The position numbers and the translations under genes are program-made. From positions 1 to 45,527 of the forward strand of contig SYHD01000090.1 in NCBI GenBank assembly GCA_005799265.1: a DNA stretch of 45,527 bases, in the 5' to 3' direction. The notes beneath the pieces were generated by a model, which did not search any database, was not told where the DNA came from, and was given only the letters and a program-made list of their open reading frames with translations. This stretch comes from Planctomycetia bacterium (GTDB taxonomy: Bacteria; Planctomycetota; Planctomycetia; Gemmatales; Gemmataceae). Below are positions 1-7,268 of this stretch, in pieces. Within the stretch, counting starts at the first letter, position 1; each line of letters begins with the position of its first letter.

Positions 1-138
1 CATGTGCGACAACGTCAACAGCGCGAACACGACTGCTTCTTCGCCTTTGGCGAAGATGGCCCGAGCCTCCGCTTCTGTGAGGCTCGGCCCCAGAGAGACA
101 TCCAGTGCCGTGATGGTAAAACCCTCCGTGTGTCTCAC
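1..138 (-). CDS. IS66-type transposase, N-terminal fragment (runs off the window)
   Basis: The minus strand reads open from a GTG at 138 to the left edge. It contains the stretch LGPSLTEAEARAIF followed by AKGEEAVVFALLTLS. This E-A-E-A-R-A-I-x-x-K-G-E-E-A-V-V-F-A-L-L pattern is, from memory, how many planctomycete IS66-family TnpC transposases begin, ahead of the coiled-coil and DDE domains. Only about 46 codons are inside the window, so completeness and terminal repeats cannot be judged. The start is uncertain: a GGAGGG sits just upstream of an ATC codon (about 111-113) rather than of a normal start, so GTG 138 is simply the first conventional start. It could instead be the start of a related coiled-coil protein. 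Confidence 0.45.
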   Translation of the reverse strand, partial: MRHTEGFTITALDVSLGPSLTEAEARAIFAKGEEAVVFALLTLSHM

Positions 139-194
139 AGACGGGAGGGGTAGCCGTGTGGTGCGGGTGGGGTTTGCGTGGAGGCGAGGTAATA

Positions 195-272
195 TCATTG
201 GCGGGTCTGCTTGTCGGTAAGCGAGAAGCCAAGTGGGCCTTTGGGGCCGTAGGAATTGGTCGAGGTTGCCAT
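195..272 (-). CDS. possible 25-residue peptide upstream of the transposase
   Basis: A 26-codon reading frame, MATSTNSYGPKGPLGFSLTD plus five residues, starts with ATG at 272 and has a good ribosome site (TGGAGG, six bases ahead). It lies just upstream of the IS66-like gene on the same strand. I recognise no family. It could be a leader peptide, a small genuine gene, or the 5-prime stub of a gene cut by the insertion element. Confidence 0.2.
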   Translation of the reverse strand: MATSTNSYGPKGPLGFSLTDKQTRQ

Positions 273-381
273 AAAAGCCTCCAGGTCTGAAAACCCAGAG
301 GCATGGTAGATGAATGATTACGCTATCGGAAGAGAGAAACGATAGCTTACAGAAGAATGGGAATAGACTAGGCGTCAATGG

Positions 382-1191
382 CTATTTCTCAAATTTTAGG
401 TTTGGTAGAATCTTCTGAAGCGATGCCTTCCCTTCCTCGGTCACATTGGTGGATGACACCCCAAGCTTTGACAAGCTGTTAAGAGCGGAAAGCTCGGCCA
501 ACCCAACATCGGTTATTCTAGTCCCATCAAGATACAGGTGCGTTAAACTTGAGAGTTTCTTGATTTTCAGAACGCCCGCATCGGTGATGTTAGTACGCTT
601 TAAAGAGAGCATACGCAAATGCTTGAGGTTGACGAGTTGATCAAGCCCGTTGTCATCGATTTGTGTTGCATCCAGCCCGAGTGATTGCAGGTTTTCCAGT
701 GACCCGATTGTTGACAAGGCCTGATTTCCTAACGAGGTTCCGATGAAGCTTACGGTATACAAGGATCGTTGCTTCTTGAGAAGCCTGCTAGCCGATTTAT
801 CTGTGATTTGGCTGTAACTCAGGTCGAGAGTTTCTAACTCCGCCGGAATTTTCTCAAAGCGAATTATTGAGCGGTCGGTTATCTGCCTGGTTATCCCAGA
901 AATCACCATGAGATTCTTGACTCGGGAGAAAGCAGAAAAATCAATCGACTCGATGTCCTCGTCCGTGAATCCAACTAACGGCGATTTAGGCTTACCCCAT
1001 AAAATGATGTCCCGCACCTTACCATCAGGATCTTTTGTTATCTTCCCCCCTAAAGACTCTACATGTGAAGCCGCTTTTTCTTCTTCACTCTGTCCTCGGC
1101 AACAAATGACATTTACGCAAAACAAATGAAGCGAGGCGCATAAAACCACGATTCCTTTGGTCAGATCAAGGCGCAATAACTTCTGGTACAT
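382..1191 (-). CDS. exported leucine-rich-repeat protein
   Basis: A 269-residue protein of unknown partner. After a charged start (MYQKLLRLDLTKG) comes a hydrophobic segment at about residues 14-30 ending in Cys residues (VICCRG), consistent with a signal peptide or lipoprotein signal. From about residue 110 on there are six or seven leucine-rich repeats of 23-24 residues, with the T-x-I-T-D-x-G-L consensus (for example TNITDAGVLKIKKLSSLTHL), the form common in planctomycete genomes. Such solenoids usually bind protein. I chose the ATG at 1191 because AGGGAG lies seven bases upstream and the signal sequence follows at once; a longer reading to 1398 would overlap the neighbouring gene and has no such site. 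Family call is firm; role is unknown. Confidence 0.75.
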   Translation of the reverse strand: MYQKLLRLDLTKGIVVLCASLHLFCVNVICCRGQSEEEKAASHVESLGGKITKDPDGKVRDIILWGKPKSPLVGFTDEDIESIDFSAFSRVKNLMVISGITRQITDRSIIRFEKIPAELETLDLSYSQITDKSASRLLKKQRSLYTVSFIGTSLGNQALSTIGSLENLQSLGLDATQIDDNGLDQLVNLKHLRMLSLKRTNITDAGVLKIKKLSSLTHLYLDGTRITDVGLAELSALNSLSKLGVSSTNVTEEGKASLQKILPNLKFEK

Positions 1192-1342
1192 TTCGTTTCT
1201 CCCTAGCGGTCGTACAAGAACCGTAACTAGGTGAAATTCTCCACGCTTGCTAACAAGACTGCTGCTGTCCTCCACCCAGTCCTGGGTCCAGAATGGCCAG
1301 AATTGAATTCCCACGGAATTCGGTAGTTCCAAATGAATGCAC

Positions 1343-3325
1343 CTACACAAGTGGTCGTATGCTGTTCCGACGCCCGCGGAGATACATGATATGTTCATCG
1401 AGCGTACTGACCTGATTTTGCCAAAACTCGCGGATTGCCGAAATCCGACTCATTTCTGACGTTAGCAAGACGAAATCGGGGGAGGTGCTGAAATGGAAGG
1501 GGTTCGAGACAATGATAGCGGCCAAAAATGGCGCGCTGGCATTCAACAGGTTAGTGCCCTGATCAACCATTCGCTGAGCGGCGTCTGCCGCCTGGATGGC
1601 CCGATTAAGCTCACGCTGAATATATTGTTCGTCGCTCTCGAAAGGCATTTGGCGGGACGGGCGGAAAAGGGGCGGCGCAGCCTGAGCGTACACGTTGTTT
1701 GCGCCGCCGGCAGGTTGGGCCAGCATTTGCGGTTGTTGCTGTGCCCCAGGGTTGAATCCTAAGAACGGAACCACTGCGGCAACTTCCACGGGTGCAGGCG
1801 CATTGATCCTTTGGCCGAATTCTAGTGCTCCCGGCAGGCCTGCCATCCCTGTAACGTATGTTGTCCAAGCGGTCGTCTCATCCGTTGACCAGCTGGAAAA
1901 GGCGGTGGAAACGCGCGTGTTGAATTGGTCTTGCGCAGAGGCCTCTGCAGACGTTCGGTTCGACTCCAAATTGGAGAGGCCGCTAGTATAGTTATTCCAC
2001 GCAGTGGCCTCCGCGTCGATAACGGACGCCTCCGCGTTGTTGGTTGCACCAGTGTAGGTGCCCCATGCCGTTGTGTTCGCAGACGTCCAAGCTGCCCCGG
2101 CGGTCTCCGCGCTTGCACGGAACGTGGTCGCCGCTGCATCAATGGCGACGCCCCAGGTTTGTTCGTTTTGCGATTGGCTCCCTTGATAATTGGCGAGAGC
2201 AGTTGCGTACGCTTGATCCTTGGTCGCGGAAGCCAAGGCTTGCGCGTTCGTTAATGCCGCTTGCACGGACATTACCGCGATCTGCGCACTCTGGTTGGCG
2301 GTATCGGCCTGGTCCCGATCGACTTGGAACGGCGCGACTGTGGACACATACATTGCCTGGGCCGCGGCGAGCGCATCGGCGTATGTCTGCGCCGCGGCGT
2401 CAAGTTCTTCTTGCGAATTAGCCTGCGCAGCCTCGTAAGCTGCCAGTGCCAGTTGTTCGCTGGCATCGCGACTGGTAGTGGTGGAACCGATTACCGCGTT
2501 TAACGATGCCTCCGCGCTGCTCAGCCACGATTGGGTGCTTGCGGCGTCAGCCGACGCCTCATCGAGCGAGGTTTGATAGGGTGCGACGGTCAAAGCATAA
2601 GCAGCATCGGCTGCCGCCAACACATTTAGGTAGGTCAGATGCGCCGCACTCGATGCGTTCTCGAAGGCATTGTCAGCGCTAGCGGTGGCTGTGTCATAGA
2701 CAGATTGGGCCTGGGCATATGAGGAATTGAGGGCATTGTCAGCACTTTGCACGGCACCTTGATAAGCGGCGAGCGCGTTTGCAATGGCCGACACGTATGC
2801 TGCGTTGGCTTGCGCAAGTTGGCTTTGGTAATTCGCATAAAGGCCGACTGCAGTTGATTCCGCCTGGGCACGGGCGGTGATGATCGTCGTCAGCCGTTCA
2901 CTCGACGCGTCAGCGATCTGGCCCGCATATGCTTGATCGGCCTGAGCGACGGTGGTTTGGTAATCAGAGTACAATTCGCTCGGCGACTTGAAAATATCGA
3001 TGTAAATGTTGGCGGAAGCGGTTTCTTGGCCATTGGTGACGACGTAGCCCAAGGCAACCGACCCAATCATATCCATGAACGGATTGAACGTGACCGTGTT
3101 GTCCGGGTTGACTGTCGCAATTCCTTTGGGATCTTGCGTGAGGTTGACGATGGACAACGTATCGCCGTGTTGGTTGATGTCGTTTACCAGTACGTCAATG
3201 GTGATTGGCGTGTTCTTGTATGTGGAGATAGGGCCGTCGGCGTCGGCGATCAGGCCTGAAGCCGACATGAGGGTACGATCTTCCAAGAGTTCCACGATGA
3301 GCCTGGCGGTGCGGTTGTTCGACAT
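1343..3325 (-). CDS. large exported Ala-rich coiled-coil protein with planctomycete LEDR motif
   Basis: A 660-residue protein. Its N-terminus, MSNNRTARLIVELLEDRTLM, carries the R-x-x-V-E-x-L-E-D-R-x-L-M-S motif found at the start of many very large extracellular planctomycete proteins. Residues about 25-115 look like a cadherin/Ig-like domain (ITIDVLVNDINQHGDTLSIV, then TVTFNPFMDMIGSVALGYVV). Residues about 120-500 are almost entirely Ala, Gln, Ser, Asp, Tyr and Trp in short helical repeats such as A-x-A-x-A-x-x-A-Y and W-x-x-Y, predicting a long coiled coil. The tail (about 500-660) has a Pro/Gln-rich linker and then more helix. The ATG at 3325 has AGAGGG upstream. It probably acts at the cell surface, but no enzymatic motif is visible. 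It is convergent with nothing: the LRR gene follows on the same strand after 151 bases. Confidence 0.7.
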   Translation of the reverse strand: MSNNRTARLIVELLEDRTLMSASGLIADADGPISTYKNTPITIDVLVNDINQHGDTLSIVNLTQDPKGIATVNPDNTVTFNPFMDMIGSVALGYVVTNGQETASANIYIDIFKSPSELYSDYQTTVAQADQAYAGQIADASSERLTTIITARAQAESTAVGLYANYQSQLAQANAAYVSAIANALAAYQGAVQSADNALNSSYAQAQSVYDTATASADNAFENASSAAHLTYLNVLAAADAAYALTVAPYQTSLDEASADAASTQSWLSSAEASLNAVIGSTTTSRDASEQLALAAYEAAQANSQEELDAAAQTYADALAAAQAMYVSTVAPFQVDRDQADTANQSAQIAVMSVQAALTNAQALASATKDQAYATALANYQGSQSQNEQTWGVAIDAAATTFRASAETAGAAWTSANTTAWGTYTGATNNAEASVIDAEATAWNNYTSGLSNLESNRTSAEASAQDQFNTRVSTAFSSWSTDETTAWTTYVTGMAGLPGALEFGQRINAPAPVEVAAVVPFLGFNPGAQQQPQMLAQPAGGANNVYAQAAPPLFRPSRQMPFESDEQYIQRELNRAIQAADAAQRMVDQGTNLLNASAPFLAAIIVSNPFHFSTSPDFVLLTSEMSRISAIREFWQNQVSTLDEHIMYLRGRRNSIRPLV

Positions 3326-3445
3326 GATGAGCGCCCTCTGCTGAAAGTTCTGGGGAATGAGATGTGGAGGTGAAGGTAACAAAGAAATGACAATTGGCAA
3401 GAGGCGCCGAGAAACATTTTGAAATTATTTTGTCCTCATGATCGG

Positions 3446-3802
3446 TTATCCCGCTTTATCGCCCCACGGTACAGTTGGCAATCCTTGCGACTCGTGTGCC
3501 TCGTTGATGGTCACGATGCCGTACTCCAAGTTGATGTTCAGGGTTTGCTATTGCTGCTCGGGATCAATCGGCGACGGATCTTCGGATGCCAAGAAAAGCC
3601 GGCGCGTTGGGTCGTAGAACGGAATCAACTGCTCGTTCAACTTCTCGTCACGAAGCTGCAAGCGCGGGCCGATTGCTTTCGTCATGTGCTGATGCTCGGC
3701 GGTTTGCGGCTTGGCGGATTCGTGAACGCCGGTCCCAGTTCCCATTTCTGACGAAATCAGATCGGTCCCCAGAAACGTGCTTTTTCCTGACGGTTTCTTC
3801 CC
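3446..3802 (-). pseudogene. decayed C-terminal part of a phage portal-like protein
   Basis: One minus-strand frame from 3802 down to TAA at 3446-3448 reads as a protein tail interrupted by a single TAG at 3548-3550. Before the stop it reads GTDLISSEMGTGTGVHESAK, then LNEQLIPFYDPTRRLFLASE; after the stop it continues as LEYGIVTINEAHESQGLPTV and PWGD. The G-x-x-T-I-N-E-x-x-x-x-x-G-L-x-x-V-x-W-G-D ending is typical of phage portal proteins (recalled, not searched). Another TAG (3803-3805) and a TAA (3815-3817) close the frame upstream, and no start with a ribosome site is evident. This is best read as a relic, not a functional gene. It points against the direction of the capsid gene nearby. Confidence 0.5.
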
Positions 3803-3852
3803 CTAGCTCGTGGATTAGTGATTCATGGACCAAATGCCCGACAGGAGGACAA

Positions 3853-4203
3853 ATGGTTGACGAAACGCAGATTGCTGAGGACTTTCTTTCGTTCGCCAAT
3901 GCGCTCGTGCGGAAACTCAGGCCAAGACAGCACGACTGGAACCAGCAGGATGTCGAGGATGCCAGCCAGCTGCTGTTCTTGGCTGGTTGGCAGGATTACA
4001 AGGACAACGGCGACGTTGGCCTCGCCAAGAATCGGATGAAAGACCGCAGGAAGAATCTCCTGCGCGACCGCGAAGTACGCTTGGCACGCGAGCCGACGCT
4101 CCGCCTGCGTAGTCTTGGCCATCTGTTCTTCGATGCAGTTGATTCATTCAAGTCTGATTCCCGAAGCATATCTGAAATATGCTTTTGTTGCTTCCTCCGT
4201 TGA
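3853..4203 (+). CDS. small hypothetical protein, sigma-factor-like helical N-terminus
   Basis: A 116-residue protein with an excellent AGGAGG ribosome site (3843-3848) before the ATG. The first 80 residues are charged and helical: MVDETQIAEDFLSFANALVR, then DVEDASQLLFLAGW and GLAKNRMKDRRKNLLRDREV. The D-V-x-D-A-x-Q-x-L-F-L-A-G-W pattern loosely recalls region 2 of ECF-type sigma factors, but that is a resemblance only. The last 35 residues (from about LAREP) change to a composition unlike the rest and end in ICFCCFLR, so a frameshift or truncation is possible. It stands at the left of the phage-derived block. Confidence 0.45.
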   Translation: MVDETQIAEDFLSFANALVRKLRPRQHDWNQQDVEDASQLLFLAGWQDYKDNGDVGLAKNRMKDRRKNLLRDREVRLAREPTLRLRSLGHLFFDAVDSFKSDSRSISEICFCCFLR

Positions 4204-4329
4204 ACGTGAGGAATCCGCACTGGCTGACCACACGAAACATGGCGGGATTCTGGAAAAATCTTCTTCATCGGAACCCCTGATCTCAAAGCCACTTGCGGCA
4301 ACAAACAGAACAGCACCTGACAGCACGCA

Positions 4330-4362
4330 TTGACACAGCACATGCGGTATGAAATAATACCG
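4330..4362 (+). promoter_or_regulatory. sigma-70-type promoter overlapped by an operator-like palindrome
   Basis: TTGACA at 4330-4335, a 17-base spacer, and AATAAT at 4353-4358 make a near-consensus promoter about 35 bases before the gene at 4393. A perfect 6-bp inverted repeat, CGGTAT (4345-4350) and ATACCG (4357-4362), straddles the -10 box, as a repressor operator would. Confidence 0.55.
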
Positions 4363-4392
4363 TAGTCAACCGAACTGCACTTGAGGTGTCAC

Positions 4393-5097
4393 ATGAAACA
4401 GCACAAGGGAACTGGCTTCGTCAGCGACCAGGATATCGCGGCCAAAGCGTATTTCGGCCCGCCAGAAGGGGCAAAAAACTGGCTCGAAATCGGGCGTCGC
4501 CGCCTGAGTTACCAAATCGACCGCTACATCGAGGCTATCCGAGAGCGTTCCGAGGGACGTTTCATATTCCGCTTTCCGCTCGAAACGGAGAACGCCTTTC
4601 TGATGCTAAACGGGTTGGGATACCGCGCTTCGCGGAAGGAGTTTGACTACTGTGTTCGCCACGAACACATTGAGCCGCCCAAGAGCGAGGAACGCAGATT
4701 GCTGTGGTCGCGGGAGAACGTCATTGATTTCGCCATGCAGTTGGAAAGGATGCGCTATTGGCAGTACGGTCGTCACGATGAGAAGAAGACCGTCTGGGAA
4801 CTCCAACATGAAGCTGAAATCGTGGCAATCCCTTACGACGACGAATTGCAAGCTCGAATTGACGCTTCGACTGTTGACGAGTTGATCGACCTGATAGTCA
4901 ACACAGATGGCAAGCACGCACGCGAAGTGCGGGGACACATTTACGGCTATCTCCACATCAAGCGATGGGAGATGGGCCGACGGCTGAATGCCGTCGATCA
5001 GGAACTGGTCCAGCAACTCATCAACGAATCGACCAAAGAAGGCCGCAAGGCCATCGCTTTCACTCTCCGTCGTCGTCTCAACAAGGAGCAAGAATGA
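4393..5097 (+). CDS. hypothetical protein, first gene of the capsid operon
   Basis: A 234-residue soluble protein that I do not recognise. It begins MKQHKGTGFVSDQDIAAKAY and is rich in charged and aromatic residues, with no membrane segment; the C-terminal third is helical (ELVQQLINESTKEGRKAIAF). ATG 4393 was chosen over an in-frame TTG at 4381 because GAGGTG sits seven bases upstream. The stop overlaps the start of the capsid gene (ATGA at 5094-5097), so the two are translationally coupled. That position suggests a structural, assembly or regulatory role in the phage-derived element, but the sequence does not say which. Confidence 0.6.
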   Translation: MKQHKGTGFVSDQDIAAKAYFGPPEGAKNWLEIGRRRLSYQIDRYIEAIRERSEGRFIFRFPLETENAFLMLNGLGYRASRKEFDYCVRHEHIEPPKSEERRLLWSRENVIDFAMQLERMRYWQYGRHDEKKTVWELQHEAEIVAIPYDDELQARIDASTVDELIDLIVNTDGKHAREVRGHIYGYLHIKRWEMGRRLNAVDQELVQQLINESTKEGRKAIAFTLRRRLNKEQE

Positions 5098-6938
5098 CCA
5101 CAGCACTTGATGAATTGTTGCTCTCGGCTTCCGAGGTCGAGATTCAGGCCACGGCGGGCAAGCCGCCATCGGTGAACATCACGGCTTACACCGGCGGCCT
5201 TATGGTCGTGCCTGGCTGGGGGCCGGTCGTCATAGATCTTGCCGGCCTCGACGCCGGCGCGGAGCAGATTGGCATCCTGGCGGATCACGACGCCACGCTG
5301 TCCGGCATCGTCGGGCACGGCAAGGCCGTGGTCGCCGGCGATCGGTTGCTGGTGCAGGGCATGATCACGCCATCGACCGAGGCGGCACGCCAGGTGGTCG
5401 ATCTGGCGCGCGCCGGCTTTCGCTTCCAGGCATCGGTCGGCGTTGCGCCTAACGACTACGAGCGCGTGCGCCCTGGCGAACAGATCCAGGTCAACGGACG
5501 TTTCATCAAAGCGCCGACCAGCGGGTTCACCCTGGTCAAGGCATCCGTTCTCAAAGAGGTCAGCATCGTGGCGATTGGCGCCGACGCGAATACGTCCGTC
5601 GCCATCGCTGCCAACGGGAAGGAGAAGACCATGACGAAAGACGAGACCATGTCCGCCGAGCAAATCCGGGCTGCTGCCCTGGCCGAATCGGAGCGGGTCA
5701 ACGCGATCCGAGCGGCGTGCGACGGTCGGCACGGTGACATTGAATTTCTGGCCATCCGCGATGGCTGGGACGTTCAGCGCACCCGGCTTGAAGTGCTGAG
5801 GGCATCGCGTCCGGTCATTTCCGGCATCCAAGGTCGGCACGAGCCGGCGATGGGCGTCGTGCTCGAGGCCGCGATCCTGGCCCGCATGCGATGCGGTCAC
5901 CTGGCCGAGAAACACCTCGGCGCCGGCGTGGCGCAGCGGGCACACGATCTGCGCGCGACCAACCTGATCGACCTGTGCCGAACCGCCCTCGAGCTCGAAG
6001 GCAAAGACGCGCCGCACAGTCGTGAGGCCATGATCAGGGCCGCACTCAGCACCTATTCGTTGCCGGTCGCCCTGGGCAATGCAGCCAACAAGGTGTTGAT
6101 GGAAGCTTACACCGAATCGCCGGCGACCTGGCGTGCCTTCGCCAGCGTGAAGTCTGCGAATGACTTCAAGGACCAGACTGGCGTGCGGCCCAGCGACGCC
6201 GGCGACCTGACGCAACTGGCTCCTGGCGGCGAGATCAAACACGGCTCAGTCAAGGAGATGACGTATCCGTTCCGCATCGACACGTTCGCGAAGATGCTCG
6301 GCATCGACCGCCGCGACATCATCAACGACGACCTGTCGATGTTCGATGAGACGGCCCGGGCGCTCGGCCGCGCGGCCATGCGGTCACTGTCCGATCTCGT
6401 GTACCAGGTGCTGCTGGCCAACGCGGGCAGCTTCTTCTCGAGCGGCCATGCCAACTACGACACCGGCACGGCGACGGCGCTGTCGAGCACATCGCTGGGC
6501 ACCGGCATCGCCAAGATGATGGCCCAGCGCGACGACGAGAATCGCGACCTGGACATTCGCCCGCAGGTGTTACTGACGCCGCCGGAGCTTCAGCAGACGG
6601 CCAAGGAACTGTTGCTGTCCGACTACATGCAGCGGGCCAGCAACGATCAGCCGACCGGCAACGCACTCAAGAACGCCGTCACGCTGGAGGTCGAACCACG
6701 CTTGTCCAACTCGGTGCGGTTCAACGGCACCAGCACGAAGGCATGGTACTTGTTTGCAGGCGCGGCCGACACGGCACTGATCGTGGCGTTCCTCCAAGGG
6801 CAGCAGACGCCAACGGTCGAGTTCTTCGGCCTCGACGCCGAGCCAAACAAGCTGGCGGTGTCCTGGCGCGTCTACTTCGATTACGGCGCCGCCCTCGCAG
6901 ACCATCGAGCAGCCTACAAGGCCAAGGGCGAAAACTGA
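5094..6938 (+). CDS. prohead protease-major capsid protein fusion (Mu gpT-like)
   Basis: A 614-residue fusion. Residues 1 to about 180 match a phage prohead protease: a beta-rich domain with His65 in ILADHDATLSGIVGHG and Ser114 in FRFQASVGVAP, the expected catalytic His and Ser. About residues 185-245 are a charged helical stretch like a scaffold (delta) region, starting around TMTKDETMSAEQIRAAALAE. Residues about 300-614 match the Mu gpT-like major head subunit: FASVKSANDFKDQTGVRPSD, GGEIKHGSVKEMTYPF, LGIDRRDIINDDLSMFDETA, HANYDTGTATALSS. Normally the protease cleaves the scaffold and the capsid subunit then builds the shell; here all parts are one polypeptide, an arrangement known from some phages. 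ATG 5094 overlaps the previous stop. A longer upstream reading would lie inside the preceding gene. The frame is intact, with both catalytic residues present. Confidence 0.85.
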   Translation: MTTALDELLLSASEVEIQATAGKPPSVNITAYTGGLMVVPGWGPVVIDLAGLDAGAEQIGILADHDATLSGIVGHGKAVVAGDRLLVQGMITPSTEAARQVVDLARAGFRFQASVGVAPNDYERVRPGEQIQVNGRFIKAPTSGFTLVKASVLKEVSIVAIGADANTSVAIAANGKEKTMTKDETMSAEQIRAAALAESERVNAIRAACDGRHGDIEFLAIRDGWDVQRTRLEVLRASRPVISGIQGRHEPAMGVVLEAAILARMRCGHLAEKHLGAGVAQRAHDLRATNLIDLCRTALELEGKDAPHSREAMIRAALSTYSLPVALGNAANKVLMEAYTESPATWRAFASVKSANDFKDQTGVRPSDAGDLTQLAPGGEIKHGSVKEMTYPFRIDTFAKMLGIDRRDIINDDLSMFDETARALGRAAMRSLSDLVYQVLLANAGSFFSSGHANYDTGTATALSSTSLGTGIAKMMAQRDDENRDLDIRPQVLLTPPELQQTAKELLLSDYMQRASNDQPTGNALKNAVTLEVEPRLSNSVRFNGTSTKAWYLFAGAADTALIVAFLQGQQTPTVEFFGLDAEPNKLAVSWRVYFDYGAALADHRAAYKAKGEN

Positions 6939-7088
6939 TCCCAACCTGACCAACCCAGCCATCTACCGACTCTTCGACCGACCCTCTTCGCTTCCTGGCG
7001 AACGCGGCTTGCCACAAAAGGCCAGCCGTCGCCTGAACCCTCAACGGGTTCTTCCCTGCAAATGCATGAACTCAGCAGGAGAGGGATC

Positions 7089-7268
7089 ATGGCAACCAGC
7101 ACCGAGACCATCGGCCGGTTCACGTTCAGCGTGGACTTCCGCGAACCAACATCCGAATCACAAGCCCGTTTTGACCAGCGCGTCGAGACGCTGGCGACGT
7201 GGCTCGTTGCGCAATGGCGCAAGGAACAAAAGGAGGTGGATCATGGCGACCACAGCCAAGCCGGATGA
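7089..7268 (+). CDS. small hypothetical protein in the phage-derived block
   Basis: A 59-residue protein, starting MATSTETIGRFTFSVDFREP and ending in a short amphipathic helix (VETLATWLVAQWRKEQKE). AGGAGAGGG lies just upstream of the ATG. Its last 26 bases overlap the start of the ATPase gene at 7243, so they are probably co-translated. No family recognised. Confidence 0.45.
   Translation: MATSTETIGRFTFSVDFREPTSESQARFDQRVETLATWLVAQWRKEQKEVDHGDHSQAG

Noticed and set aside
1192-1398. Longer LRR protein starting at 1398
   Set aside because: It would overlap the neighbouring gene and precede the obvious signal sequence; ATG 1191 has a strong ribosome site.
4998-6242. 414-codon minus-strand frame antisense to the capsid gene
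   Set aside because: It lies opposite a gene with clear capsid motifs; the composition is that of a GC-rich shadow frame.
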